A stretch of DNA of 64,000 nt from CAIJXB01 sp964455905 (GCA_964455905.1 CAYVYN010000006.1:79502-143501); one strand, 5' to 3'; numbered from the stretch's first letter, positions 17,830 to 26,936 are shown. Program-made: numbers and translations. The notes: a model not told the origin generated them from the letters alone.

Positions 17830-18703
17830 AAGAGCCTTTAGAAGTGAATTTTGGCGTCAAAACAGCGTTAAGAAACAAATAAAGTAACACAGTCGAAATA
17901 AGAAGCACAAAACAGGAGACTAGCGTAAAGGCGGCTCCTAATGAACCTGTTTCGTCGCCTAGTATATAACGAGCCACAACACTTCCGACAAACATTTGTT
18001 TATCTCCTCCCATAAGTTCGGGGATAGCAAATTCTCCAAAAGATGGGATGTATACAAGAAAAAAACCAGATCTAATTCCTGTTAAACTTAAAGGTAGCAT
18101 GATTCGGCGAAGAGTTTGAAACCAGCTGGCGCCAAGATCCACCGAAGCTTCAATAAGGCGGTAGTCAAATTTTTCTAAAGAAGAATAGATAGGAAGAACC
18201 ATAAAAGGCAGATAGTAATAAACCATCATGACCATTGTGGCAAAGATCGAATTCATAAATTCAATAGGCTCATGGATAAGCCCTATTGATAAAAGCAGGT
18301 TGTTTAAAAACCCTTCCCTTTCTAAAACAAAAAACCAAGCATATACATGGAGAAGGAAATTTGTCCAAAAAGGGATAATAAGAAGTAGCAGTAGGAAGTT
18401 TTTTATTTTTTTGCCTCTAAAAGCCATAAAATACGCAAGGGGGTATGCAATTAAAAAGCAAATAGCAGCATTGCTAATCCCTAAGGCTACAGAAGAGAAA
18501 ATAACTCTCATGTACGTTGGCGTTAAGAAAATGGAAATTTTTTTGAGCGTCAATCCTTGGATGGCTCCTAGATCTGAGAAAGCAAGAAAACTAGAACATA
18601 CAATAATAAAGAGAGGGACATAGAAAAAAAGGACTTGCCAGATCAGCGCTGGTGCTCCTAAGGCAAATGGAAATTCCGTAAATTTTTTTCGCAAAATTTT
18701 CAT
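17813..18703 (-). CDS. potB: Polyamine ABC transporter permease PotB
   Basis: Partner permease of PotC in the inner membrane. 296 aa with six predicted membrane helices and the EAA loop (LIEASVDLGASWFQTLRRI, then MLPLS) at about residues 190-215. The PotB-type stretch FGEFAIPELMGG follows in the fifth segment region. It overlaps potA by four bases (ATGA-type coupling) and potC by 17, so the four subunits are translated from one message. Confidence 0.94.
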   Translation of the reverse strand: MKILRKKFTEFPFALGAPALIWQVLFFYVPLFIIVCSSFLAFSDLGAIQGLTLKKISIFLTPTYMRVIFSSVALGISNAAICFLIAYPLAYFMAFRGKKIKNFLLLLLIIPFWTNFLLHVYAWFFVLEREGFLNNLLLSIGLIHEPIEFMNSIFATMVMMVYYYLPFMVLPIYSSLEKFDYRLIEASVDLGASWFQTLRRIMLPLSLTGIRSGFFLVYIPSFGEFAIPELMGGDKQMFVGSVVARYILGDETGSLGAAFTLVSCFVLLISTVLLYLFLNAVLTPKFTSKGSYDFKK

Positions 18704-19791
18704 TTTTCTAAAATCACCGCATTTTCTTTTTGCCAGTATAGGTGTACTTCGTTGTCGTAATCGATCACTTCTTGAGGAAAGTGTTCTTCGTTTTGTTCAA
18801 AAACTTGTAATTTGAGCTGGTTTTTTAAAAGAACATTGTACTGAGTCGATCTTCCATGATAAACGATAGAATCTACTGTTGCTTTTAGTGTATTAGAGAA
18901 GTTTTTAGCTTCTTTTTTGGAAATCAGAATTTTTTCAGGACGAATACTAATCAAAATATCACATCCTTCTATCATCCACTCTTTTCTATGGGGAATAAAT
19001 AATTTAAAAGAGCCGAGTTCGGGGATTTCAATCTCTGGGTCTATTTCAAGATTTCGAAGCTTTCCTTGTAAAATATTTGTTGTTCCCACGAAATTTGCCA
19101 CAAACGAAGAGGAGGGGAATTCATAAATTTCTTTTGGCGTTCCGATTTGTTCTATTTCGCCTTTATTATTCATGATGGCCATCTGATCTGCTACAGTCAA
19201 AGCTTCAAACTGATCGTGGGTGACATAGATAAATGTTGTTTTTAGTTTGTCTTGTAGTTCGATCAATTCAATAAGCATTTTTTCGCGCAATTTGAAATCT
19301 AGAGCAGCAAGTGGTTCATCTAGCAAGAGTACGGAAGGTTCATTTACAATCGCTCTTGCTAAAGCAACTCTTTGTTGTTGTCCTCCAGAAAGCTGAGAGG
19401 TTAATTTATAGACGTGATTTTCTAAGTCAAAAGCCTCTAATATTTTTAGTACTTTTTGTGCGATGAATTCTTTGGGTAGCTTTTTGATTTTAAGGCTATA
19501 GGCAACGTTATCAAATACATTAAGATGGGGAAATAGCGCATAGTTTTGAAAAACGATATTTATTGGTCTTTGATGGATAGGTACGTGGGTGATGTTTTCA
19601 TCATCTAAAAAAATATTTCCTGAGTCTGCAGATTCAAGGCCCCCAATTAATCTTAATAAGGTAGTTTTTCCACAACCACTTGGGCCTAGTAGGGCGAAGA
19701 ATTTTCCACCTGGAATATGGAGGGAAATATTATTAATAATAGTTCCTTCTGCTAGGTTTTTTTTTAATTTTTCTAGTGTAATGCTTCTCAT
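18700..19791 (-). CDS. potA: Polyamine ABC transporter ATPase PotA
   Basis: Cytoplasmic ATP-hydrolysing subunit that powers uptake. 363 aa. Walker A GPSGCGKTT near residue 38, Q-loop VFQNYALFPHL, ABC signature LSGGQQQRVALARA, Walker B VLLLDEPLAALD and the switch His in YVTHDQFEA are intact. The C-terminal TOBE-type domain (about 240-360, starting FVGTTNILQG) is typical of PotA. First gene of the operon; about 190 bases separate it from divergent trxB, where its promoter must lie. Confidence 0.95.
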   Translation of the reverse strand: MRSITLEKLKKNLAEGTIINNISLHIPGGKFFALLGPSGCGKTTLLRLIGGLESADSGNIFLDDENITHVPIHQRPINIVFQNYALFPHLNVFDNVAYSLKIKKLPKEFIAQKVLKILEAFDLENHVYKLTSQLSGGQQQRVALARAIVNEPSVLLLDEPLAALDFKLREKMLIELIELQDKLKTTFIYVTHDQFEALTVADQMAIMNNKGEIEQIGTPKEIYEFPSSSFVANFVGTTNILQGKLRNLEIDPEIEIPELGSFKLFIPHRKEWMIEGCDILISIRPEKILISKKEAKNFSNTLKATVDSIVYHGRSTQYNVLLKNQLKLQVFEQNEEHFPQEVIDYDNEVHLYWQKENAVILEK

Positions 19792-19979
19792 CGCCGCCTA
19801 TTTAAAAAATGACCTGATTTTTTCTAGCCCATTTTACTTGGTTACCTATTTTTTTGCAGTGGAAAAACTTCTTTACCTTAAGAATTCTAGTGTTTTTTTT
19901 CTTCGAGAGAGTCTTTTGTGGTTTATAATTTTTTGTTCGGGTAAAAAAGAGGTAAATTTTTTAAAAAAGAGTCTTTTTT

Positions 19980-20933
19980 ATGGATAAGAAAAAATTAGTC
20001 ATTATTGGGTCCGGTCCCGCAGCGTACACTGCTGCTATTTATGCAGCTAGAGCTAATCTATCACCTGTAATTTTTGAGGGTTTTTATTCTGGGGTTTCGG
20101 GAGGGCAGCTGATGACAACAACCGAGGTTGAAAACTACCCAGGATTTCCTAAGGGTATAGAAGGTCCTGAGCTTATGGTGCTTTTCAAAGAGCAGGCGAT
20201 TCGTTTTGGTACTTTAATGCTCCCAGAGGATGTAATTTCTGTAGATTTAGCAAACCATCCTTTTATTGTAAGAGGAAGCAAAACTTCTTTTGAGGCAGAG
20301 TCTATTATTATTGCGACAGGAGCTACCGCTAAACGATTAGATGTTCCTGGCTGCCGAGATGGTGAGTTTTGGCAAAAAGGTGTTACAGCTTGTGCTGTTT
20401 GTGATGGAGCGGCGCCTATTTTTAGGAATAAGGATCTTTTTGTTATAGGTGGTGGAGATAGCGCTATTGAAGAAGCAATTTTTCTTACAAAATTTGGAAA
20501 GAAAGTGTACTTGGTTCATCGAAGAGATGAGCTCCGCGCTTCTAAAATTATGCAAGCTAGGTTGTTGTCTCATCCTAAAATTGAAGTGATTTGGTCTCAT
20601 GTTCCTGTTGAGGTCCTTGGTGATAAGGTTGTAAAATCTATTGTTTTAGAGAATGTTGTGACAAAAGAAAGAAAAACGTTTGATGCTGCTGGCGTTTTTT
20701 TTGCAATAGGCCACGTTCCTAATGTGGGATTTTTAGGCGGACAGATTCCTTTAGAAGACAATGGCTATATTAAGGTGGTTCCAGGATCTAGTAAAACGGC
20801 GGTGCCTGGTGTTTTTGCTGCGGGCGATGTTCAAGATCATGTGTATAGACAAGCTATTACTGCTGCTGGCAGTGGTTGTATGGCAGCCCTCGATGCAGAA
20901 AGGTGGCTTTCGGAAAAAGGGCTTGACGCATGA
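19980..20933 (+). CDS. trxB: Thioredoxin reductase TrxB
   Basis: FAD/NADPH enzyme that reduces thioredoxin in the cytoplasm. 317 aa with the N-terminal FAD motif GSGPAAYTAAIYAARANL, the redox pair Cys138/Cys141 (CAVCDG; most homologues read CATCDG), the NADPH motif IGGGDSAIEEA and the C-terminal FAAGDVQDHVYRQAITAAGSG. In Chlamydia trxB is next to acpS; here a beta-barrel candidate lies between them. The stop overlaps the next ATG by four bases. Confidence 0.96.
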   Translation: MDKKKLVIIGSGPAAYTAAIYAARANLSPVIFEGFYSGVSGGQLMTTTEVENYPGFPKGIEGPELMVLFKEQAIRFGTLMLPEDVISVDLANHPFIVRGSKTSFEAESIIIATGATAKRLDVPGCRDGEFWQKGVTACAVCDGAAPIFRNKDLFVIGGGDSAIEEAIFLTKFGKKVYLVHRRDELRASKIMQARLLSHPKIEVIWSHVPVEVLGDKVVKSIVLENVVTKERKTFDAAGVFFAIGHVPNVGFLGGQIPLEDNGYIKVVPGSSKTAVPGVFAAGDVQDHVYRQAITAAGSGCMAALDAERWLSEKGLDA

Positions 20934-21745
20934 AAAAACAATCTTTTTTATTTTTTATTTTATCTACTTCTTTTTTAGGAGCTCTAGAAGAGTCCCCTTG
21001 GCTTGGAGATGTGTATGCATTTAATTTACACGCAAACGAAAGCTATAGTCGGTATCGTTATATAGATAATGCGGTGATTCAGCCGCATTATGCTTACAAT
21101 AATTATGTAAATCAGATTTCTTTTTCTTTTACTCCGGCGCCTTCTTTAGGCGTAGAAATTGAGTGTGAGATGGCAAGAACACCTCATCAGCTCTATGGCT
21201 TTCGTGCTATGGCACTAGGTTCTCGATATCGTTTTTTTGATGATATAGCAGGAGATTCTTTTAGTCTTGTTTTAGGAGGCGTTTTAAGGTCTGTGGGGGG
21301 GCGATCTGTACGAGATGTGAGTAGCCCTTATGCTTCTTACATGAATTATGAGGTCCAATGCTCTTTAGGTAAGGAGTTTTCTAAAAACGCAAATTGGACT
21401 AGTCGTGGATATGTAATGGGCTCTACCGGTATTGCAAATCACGGATCTTTTTGGAACCGAATGAGCGCTTTTTTAGAGGGGCGTTTTTTTGATTCTCAAA
21501 TTTTTAATGTGTTTACAGAGGGGTATTTCGGGTATGGCTCTTCTAACAAAGTTGTTATCGATGATTTTCGAGGGTGGGGTTATGTTCGACATAGTTCTTT
21601 GGATATAGGCGCTTCCTACAAGTATGCTTGGCTTTTATGGGGAGAACTTGGGATTTCTTACGTGTATCGCATATTGGCTAAATCGTATCCGCAAAACGTA
21701 CAGACAGTAGAAATTTCTTATACTTTACCGTTTTCTTTGCTTTAA
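20930..21745 (+). CDS. Putative outer-membrane beta-barrel protein (271 aa)
   Basis: Unknown protein with an N-terminal signal peptide (KKQSFLFFILSTSFLGALEE, cleavage near residue 18). The mature part has many alternating hydrophobic and aromatic strands, is rich in Tyr, Phe, Ser and Gly, and ends in a strand of the form TVEISYTLPFSLL. This pattern suggests a small beta-barrel of the outer membrane, but no family could be named. It overlaps trxB by four bases, so it is co-translated with it. A run of seven G (21295-21301) lies in the coding region. It converges on acpS with 14 bases between stops. Confidence 0.7.
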   Translation: MKKQSFLFFILSTSFLGALEESPWLGDVYAFNLHANESYSRYRYIDNAVIQPHYAYNNYVNQISFSFTPAPSLGVEIECEMARTPHQLYGFRAMALGSRYRFFDDIAGDSFSLVLGGVLRSVGGRSVRDVSSPYASYMNYEVQCSLGKEFSKNANWTSRGYVMGSTGIANHGSFWNRMSAFLEGRFFDSQIFNVFTEGYFGYGSSNKVVIDDFRGWGYVRHSSLDIGASYKYAWLLWGELGISYVYRILAKSYPQNVQTVEISYTLPFSLL

Positions 21746-21759
21746 GAAGAAATAGTTTT

Positions 21760-22158
21760 TTAAGAGCTCGATGCAAGCCAGATTGCAGTTGTAGCAACAA
21801 ATGATTTGCAATGACTAATAGAGATTAAGACAATAGGGTTGCCCAGGTTTTTTTGAATCTTTTCGGAGAAACTTGCTACAGGTTTTCCGAGAGCATCGTG
21901 CGAGATTTCTATGTCAAGCCAAGATAGTTGAGCGCCAAAGCCAGTTCCAAATGCTTTGGCTATCGATTCTTTTACGGAAAATCTTGCTGCTAGGTGAGGA
22001 ATTGGATCTTTGTGTTTAAGGCAATACTCTTGTTCTTTAGAAGAAAAGAGTTTATTTAAAAAATGGCTCCCGTGTTTTTCATAACTTTTTCGCAATCTTT
22101 CAATTTCTAAAATGTCGTTGCCTAGACCTCTGATAGGTGGTTGCTTGGATTCAGTCAT
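21760..22158 (-). CDS. acpS: Holo-ACP synthase AcpS
   Basis: Transfers phosphopantetheine from CoA to Ser36 of ACP. 132 aa, normal length. The family signatures are present: GLGNDILEIERL (Mg-binding Asp at about residue 14), RFSVKESIAKAFGTGFG (the Glu of KE-x-x-AKA) and the C-terminal VLISISHCKSFVATTAIW. The start at 22158 is the only reasonable ATG. It lies downstream of pgl with a 175-base gap containing a hairpin. Confidence 0.95.
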   Translation of the reverse strand: MTESKQPPIRGLGNDILEIERLRKSYEKHGSHFLNKLFSSKEQEYCLKHKDPIPHLAARFSVKESIAKAFGTGFGAQLSWLDIEISHDALGKPVASFSEKIQKNLGNPIVLISISHCKSFVATTAIWLASSS

Positions 22159-22195
22159 TTATAGAATCTCCAAAGTTAGAAAATCGATTCTGAAT

Positions 22196-22222
22196 AACAC
22201 AGTCAAAAGGACTGTGTTTTTT
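22196..22222 (+). terminator. Terminator-like hairpin between pgl and acpS
   Basis: AACACAGTC, a five-base loop (AAAAG), GACTGTGTT, then a T-run. The stem is perfect over nine base pairs. The T-run is on the plus strand, although the neighbours (pgl, acpS) are on the minus strand, where only a weak T-rich sequence follows. It may end plus-strand transcription coming through acpS from trxB, or work as a two-way stop. Confidence 0.5.
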
Positions 22223-22333
22223 ATATAGAATGCCTGATAGTTGATAAATATACAAAAGAATTTTAGATTTTTTTGTTTTAGAAACGTTTATGTCGTAGTG
22301 ATAATAAAACCAAAAAACTTCGGATAAGTTCAT

Positions 22334-23101
22334 TTAAGAGTTTAAGTTATTTATAGTGTTTCTTATTATCGAAGGAGCGGCTTCGTTATCCATAATCCAA
22401 AGTGCTGGATGTTCTTGTGATCCTACATTTTGAATAGGAAAGAGAGCTTCTTTGGAAGAAAAAATTTCGATCGTTTTTTCTTGCTTTGCTTTCCCAAGAA
22501 CATAGATGACTATATTTTTTGCTTGGTTAATGCAGGTAAAAGTTAATGTCATTCTCCAGGTATTTTTTTGAGGTATATAGTTAGCAATTACCCAGCGATC
22601 TGCAATATGTAGTCCGGTTGTTCCTGGGAATAAAGACGCTGTATGGCCATCTTCTCCCATTCCAAGCATTAGGTAATCAAATCCTAGGCTTACGTCTTTT
22701 TTCAAAAGGTTTTCATAGTCTAGTGCATTTTTTTCTATAGAGTCTTCTGCTATCATTCGATGAATTTGAACGGGGGGGATATTTACTAGAGAAAAACCTG
22801 CTTCCATTGCCATGTGATAATTGCTTTCGGAATTTTCTGGTCCAACAGAACGTTCATCACTCCAAAAAAGGTGCACCTTACTCCAGTCAATTTCTAAAGA
22901 ATAAGGCTGCTTGGTAAGTAAAGAAAAAAGCGCTTTAGGAGTAGACCCTCCAGAAAGAGCTACTTGAAAAGATCCTTTTTCTTGCACAGCCTTTTGATAA
23001 GCTTTTATAAAGTGTAACGCGCAAAATTTCAGCGTTTCTTCTGCGTTTCCTGGAATAGCAATTTTTGTTTTTTCATTCCAGTTTGTAATAGGCATTAACA
23101 T
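22334..23101 (-). CDS. pgl: 6-phosphogluconolactonase
   Basis: Hydrolyses 6-phosphogluconolactone, the second step of the oxidative pentose-phosphate pathway (called devB in chlamydial genomes). 255 aa with the family motifs VALSGGSTPKALFSLL (about residues 45-60), HLFWSDERSVGPENSESN and MLGMGEDGHTASLFPG. The first ATG (23101) is eight bases from AGGA, so I prefer it over the ATG two codons later. It overlaps the stop of opcA by seven bases. Third gene of zwf-opcA-pgl. Confidence 0.95.
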   Translation of the reverse strand: MLMPITNWNEKTKIAIPGNAEETLKFCALHFIKAYQKAVQEKGSFQVALSGGSTPKALFSLLTKQPYSLEIDWSKVHLFWSDERSVGPENSESNYHMAMEAGFSLVNIPPVQIHRMIAEDSIEKNALDYENLLKKDVSLGFDYLMLGMGEDGHTASLFPGTTGLHIADRWVIANYIPQKNTWRMTLTFTCINQAKNIVIYVLGKAKQEKTIEIFSSKEALFPIQNVGSQEHPALWIMDNEAAPSIIRNTINNLNS

Positions 23102-24183
23102 TTACTTTTTCCTACAAGAATAATTTTTAAAGCTTCTATGTAATGTTCACTTGTTCCTTTATGACAGATTTCTTTCACAAGGGATTGTCCTGATTCTCTT
23201 TTAGAAACTTCCATGTGGGTTAGTAATGAACATTCAGTTGGAGTGCTATGTTTGAAATAGATTTTATCAGACATGTCTTTTTTTCTCGAAAAAGAAAAAG
23301 ATTCTCCTTCACTTGTCTCAATTTCTACAGAAACAATCATTCCAGGAGGTAGCTCTTGGTGTTTTACTGTTTCTAGTTTTACAAGAAGATCGCCTTCTTC
23401 TTTGGTATATTTAAAAAGTGTATCTTCTGAATTTTCCTTTAAAGGACAAGCTTGCCATTTAAGACGACTTGCAATCCAGGCTTGCAAATAGATTGCCTGA
23501 ATTTTTGTATGACAAAAAAATGGGGTTTCTTCTGCATTGTAGGTAATTGTAATAGAAGATGTTTTTTGTAGTTTATTCAGTATTTCAGGAGTTGAAAAAG
23601 TGGAGCTAATCAAAGATCTCCAGCTTTCTAAGCGAGCCCAGTTAAGGTCTGCTATTTCAAAGTGATTTTTTTCATTTTTATCAAGCATAGACTCAGCAAA
23701 AAGACTGAGATTTTCACTAGCTTCTGAATCAAAAATAATACGTGTCGCCAGGCTTTTGAGTTCGTCGAAAAGAGCGTAATTTTGTGTAAGGTCTTCTTGC
23801 CATACGAGGAATATGGGAAGATCGGGAATTAAGTGAGGCAAAAGCAGGAAGGGTATTTTTTTTTCTTCTTTTCCTCCAGTTTCAATTTCAATTAAATCAC
23901 AAGTGATATCGAAGTCTCCTTGTTTGGTCGAGATAATAGAAACCGTTGTTTCCAGAGAGTCTTTCTGGGAGGGATCTGAGGATAGAAAAAAAACTCTCGC
24001 GGGGAATTTTTCTAACGTTTTGTAGGCTACTTTTCTAAGGTACTCTTCTCTCGGAGATTTTTTAGAAAAGAAGACTAGGTTAAATAAGGATGCCCTAACT
24101 TTATTTTTATTTTCATTGGCGTTCCAAAGATCATCGAGAGAAGATTGTATTTGTGAAGGGGAAACTATGTGTTGTGCTTTCAT
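23095..24183 (-). CDS. opcA: Glucose-6-phosphate dehydrogenase assembly protein OpcA
   Basis: OpcA is needed for assembly or activity of Zwf in cyanobacteria and is also widespread in actinobacteria. The 362-aa protein shows the family's landmarks: a central LPHLIPDLPIFLVWQEDL and the motif ADLNWARLESWRSLISSTF (OpcA proteins carry DLNW-x-RL-x-x-WR). No membrane segment. It sits exactly between zwf (three-base gap) and pgl (seven-base overlap), which fits the function. In pathogenic Chlamydia, as I recall, zwf and devB are directly adjacent; the insertion of opcA distinguishes this lineage. Confidence 0.9.
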   Translation of the reverse strand: MKAQHIVSPSQIQSSLDDLWNANENKNKVRASLFNLVFFSKKSPREEYLRKVAYKTLEKFPARVFFLSSDPSQKDSLETTVSIISTKQGDFDITCDLIEIETGGKEEKKIPFLLLPHLIPDLPIFLVWQEDLTQNYALFDELKSLATRIIFDSEASENLSLFAESMLDKNEKNHFEIADLNWARLESWRSLISSTFSTPEILNKLQKTSSITITYNAEETPFFCHTKIQAIYLQAWIASRLKWQACPLKENSEDTLFKYTKEEGDLLVKLETVKHQELPPGMIVSVEIETSEGESFSFSRKKDMSDKIYFKHSTPTECSLLTHMEVSKRESGQSLVKEICHKGTSEHYIEALKIILVGKSKC

Positions 24184-24186
24184 GTT

Positions 24187-25734
24187 TTAAAGTAATCTCC
24201 ATGTTCTGCCATCTGTTTGAATAAGGTCTTCAGCTTCCTTAGGGCCAAAACTTCCTGAAGGATAAAATGTTAACCTCTCGGACTGTTTTTTAGCCCAGTG
24301 TTCTAATAAAGGAGTTAAAAGCTGCCAAGAGGCAAAGACCTCATCTTCTCTAGCAAAAAGGGTGTTGTCCCCTAATATGCAATCTAAAATGAGTCTTTCG
24401 TAGGCTTCTGGAGGAGTCATTCCAAAGTATTGACCGTATTGAAAATTCATTTTAACTGGTTGTATGAAGTTACTTGAGCCAGGAACTTTACAGTTGATTT
24501 TAAAAGAAGTTCCTTCGTCAGGTTGTATACGTATAGTTAAAATGTTAGGTTCGTTTTTTTTCCCAGGATGTTGAAAAAGTACAGAAGGTGGATCTTTAAA
24601 AACTACAGAGATTTCAGTGCCTTTTTTCGGTAAGCGCTTGCCTCCGCGGATATAGAAGGGGACTCCAGCCCAACGCCAATTATCAAGATAAAGTCTCATT
24701 GCAACATATGTTTCAACTAACGATTCTGGATTTACATTTTTTTCTTCTCTATAGCTGCAGGCATCGCTTCCGTTAACGTAGCCGGCTGTATATTGTCCTC
24801 TAATCGCAGAGCTCTCTAATGAATCTATGTCAAAGGGTCTGATAGATCGAATTGCTTTTACTTTTTCATCGTGGATTGCCGTAGCAGATAAGCTAGAAGG
24901 GGGTTCCATCGCTATGAGTGAAAGTATTTGCATAATGTGGTTTTGCAAGATGTCTCTAAGAAATCCAGCTTCTTCCCAAAAGGCACCTCTTGTTCCTATG
25001 CCAATATCTTCTGCTACTGTAATTTGAATGTGGTCTATGTATCGATTATTCCAAAGGGACTCGAAAAGAGAATTTGCAAAACGTAGTACTAGTAGGTTTT
25101 GTACCGTTTCTTTTCCGAGGTAGTGATCGATTCGATAGATTTGTTTTTCGTCCAAAAAACGAGTTAGTTCTTTTTGTAGAGTATATGCGGATGTAAGATC
25201 ATGACCAAAAGGTTTTTCAATAATAATTCGAGACCATTTTTCTTTTACTTTTTCTTCATTATATATGAGATTTGCCTTGTGAAGATTTTCACATACAAGA
25301 GGAAAGAAGCTTGGTTGAACAGAAAGGTAGAAAACTCGATTGCCTCGAGTTCCTAATTTATTATCTAGACTTTTTAGGAAGTCAGAGAGCTTTTTGAACC
25401 CGGATTCATCGTGAAACTCTGATTGATGATAAAAAAGTTGTTGTTCGAAAGTCTTCCAAATCGTTTCGTCGACAGGCTTTACTCTAGAAAATTTGCTGAT
25501 AGCTTCTTTCATTTCTAGTCTAAATTCTTCGTTTGTTTTTGCTCTTCTAGCAAATCCTACGCAAGCAAATTGGGGGGATAGCAGTCCTTCTCTAGCTAGG
25601 TTGTAAAGCGCAGGGATGAGCTTTCTTGCTGTGAGGTCTCCTGTTGCGCCAAAAATAACTAAAATACATGGCTCTGCAAAGCGGGCAGATAGATTAGCTT
25701 CTTGGAACGGGGTTGTGAAAATGGTTTCCGGCAT
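24187..25734 (-). CDS. zwf: Glucose-6-phosphate 1-dehydrogenase Zwf
   Basis: Oxidises glucose-6-phosphate and makes NADPH, the entry to the oxidative pentose-phosphate pathway. 515 aa, the usual length. NADP-binding motif FGATGDLTARKLIPALYNL (about residues 28-48), active-site motif YRIDHYLGKETVQNLL (about 200-215), substrate loops EKPFGHDL and AMEPPSSL are intact. First gene of zwf-opcA-pgl; the region between it and the divergent gene at 25892 would hold the promoter. Confidence 0.97.
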   Translation of the reverse strand: MPETIFTTPFQEANLSARFAEPCILVIFGATGDLTARKLIPALYNLAREGLLSPQFACVGFARRAKTNEEFRLEMKEAISKFSRVKPVDETIWKTFEQQLFYHQSEFHDESGFKKLSDFLKSLDNKLGTRGNRVFYLSVQPSFFPLVCENLHKANLIYNEEKVKEKWSRIIIEKPFGHDLTSAYTLQKELTRFLDEKQIYRIDHYLGKETVQNLLVLRFANSLFESLWNNRYIDHIQITVAEDIGIGTRGAFWEEAGFLRDILQNHIMQILSLIAMEPPSSLSATAIHDEKVKAIRSIRPFDIDSLESSAIRGQYTAGYVNGSDACSYREEKNVNPESLVETYVAMRLYLDNWRWAGVPFYIRGGKRLPKKGTEISVVFKDPPSVLFQHPGKKNEPNILTIRIQPDEGTSFKINCKVPGSSNFIQPVKMNFQYGQYFGMTPPEAYERLILDCILGDNTLFAREDEVFASWQLLTPLLEHWAKKQSERLTFYPSGSFGPKEAEDLIQTDGRTWRLL

Positions 25735-25891
25735 GATTCCTCTAACTTCTTTTGATTTATAGATTTAATAAAACACGTGTGGGGATTTTTCTGAAAGGGT
25801 AAAAATTTTTCGTTGCAGGATGTTCTTGCAAAAATGCTTATTGTTTACATACAATTCGGATTTTAATTAATCTTATTTTTAAGAGGTTTTT

Positions 25892-26500
25892 ATGATTGCT
25901 CCTTATGTAGCAGGAAGTATTTCTTCTTATGCTTCTTCTCGTCCTATTTTTTCTAAGTTGGAGAATTCTTTAATTCGAGCCTCTCTTACGGAAGAGGCAC
26001 GTCTTTTGAATCTTTGGAAAGATGTTAGTGGGATTTCAGAGAAATGCATTTCTATTGTAATTCGTTTTGCTGTAGAAAACGGTTTTCAGTCGTTTATTAC
26101 CATTGCTAATAGAACAGTAAAGGTGGATTCAGAATTGATTCATAAGGTTTTCTTTAAAAGGAAATTTAATATTATTTTGAACGAAATAGATATGGTGTCC
26201 AGGAGTGCATTTGTTTCCGAATTGAATTTTTTGAAATTAGACCAGGTTGCTTCTCATTTGATTAAGGCTCGAGCTTGTTGTTGTTTTAAGGAAGAAGGTT
26301 TTAGGATGAAAAAAGTTGCTTCTTCCATTGACTTTTATGAGAAATCTTCGGAAGTTAGCTTTGGCGAAATCTCAGACTTGAAGTTTTCTAAAAAAATTAA
26401 ACGGATTTATAGGGCGGTAGTAGAGCTCGAAAAAAAGGTGGAAATAGATAGAAGCGTCTTAATCAAGCTTCTTGAAATTGTCAGGAGCTCCTCCAGTTAG
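25892..26500 (+). CDS. Unknown 202-aa protein
   Basis: Not recognised. Mostly helical with no signal peptide or convincing membrane segment; contains a short cysteine cluster (ACCCF, about residue 127) and is basic. A good AAGAGG ribosome-binding site lies five bases before the ATG, supporting a real gene. Its last 42 bases overlap the convergent ruvX gene. It interrupts the zwf...pyrG neighbourhood that is compact in Chlamydia, so it is probably a lineage-specific insertion. Confidence 0.65.
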   Translation: MIAPYVAGSISSYASSRPIFSKLENSLIRASLTEEARLLNLWKDVSGISEKCISIVIRFAVENGFQSFITIANRTVKVDSELIHKVFFKRKFNIILNEIDMVSRSAFVSELNFLKLDQVASHLIKARACCCFKEEGFRMKKVASSIDFYEKSSEVSFGEISDLKFSKKIKRIYRAVVELEKKVEIDRSVLIKLLEIVRSSSS

Positions 26501-26935
26501 ATTTTTTAGTGCTGTTTTTTCGCAGAAGTCTAGATAGTTTTGTAGAATGAGCGTTGCCGCAAACGTATCTGAGTGCGATGCTCGTTCTTTTCTAGATAAA
26601 GCTCCCTCTTTCATCAATCGTTCTGCTTGAGACGAGGAAAGTCTTTCATCCCAGAATAAACAAGGAACTTTTAGGTAAGATGAAAGGAGCTCTCCAAACG
26701 CTTTAGCTTCTTTAGCCATTTCTCCTTCTTCGCCACTAAGAAGAAGAGGAAGGCCTACAACAATAAGTTCTATAGGCCGAAGTTTTTGAGTTTTTTGTTC
26801 TATTTCAGCTAGAGTCACATGCTTTTTCTTGTGATTTTTAAAGACAGAAAAAGGGCTAGATAAAATTTTGCGCTCATCGGAGTGGGAAATTCCGATGCGC
26901 GCTCTTCCGTAATCAACTCCTAGAAATCGTCCCAA
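26459..26935 (-). CDS. ruvX: Putative pre-16S rRNA nuclease RuvX/YqgF
   Basis: RNase H-fold protein thought to process the 5' end of 16S rRNA. Motifs: GVDYGRARIGIS (first catalytic Asp), IVVGLPLLLSGEEG, FWDERLSSSQAERLM and the C-terminal SHSDTFAATLILQNYL with the last catalytic Asp. I prefer a TTG start at 26935, one base after the pyrG stop and just after GAAGGG, giving 158 aa with the usual short lead-in to GVDYG. A GTG at 26986 would add 17 residues, overlap pyrG by 50 bases and has no ribosome-binding site. Follows pyrG as in Chlamydia. Confidence 0.88.
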   Translation of the reverse strand: MGRFLGVDYGRARIGISHSDERKILSSPFSVFKNHKKKHVTLAEIEQKTQKLRPIELIVVGLPLLLSGEEGEMAKEAKAFGELLSSYLKVPCLFWDERLSSSQAERLMKEGALSRKERASHSDTFAATLILQNYLDFCEKTALKNLTGGAPDNFKKLD

Positions 26936-26936
26936 T

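Noticed and set aside
18228..18623. Antisense ORF of 131 codons within potB
   Set aside because: Shadow of a conserved membrane-protein gene; no ribosome-binding site or similarity.
22151..22333. 60-codon ORF between pgl and acpS on the minus strand
   Set aside because: It has no ribosome-binding site, runs through a strong terminator-like hairpin at 22196-22222 and overlaps acpS. It resembles nothing and is better explained as intergenic.
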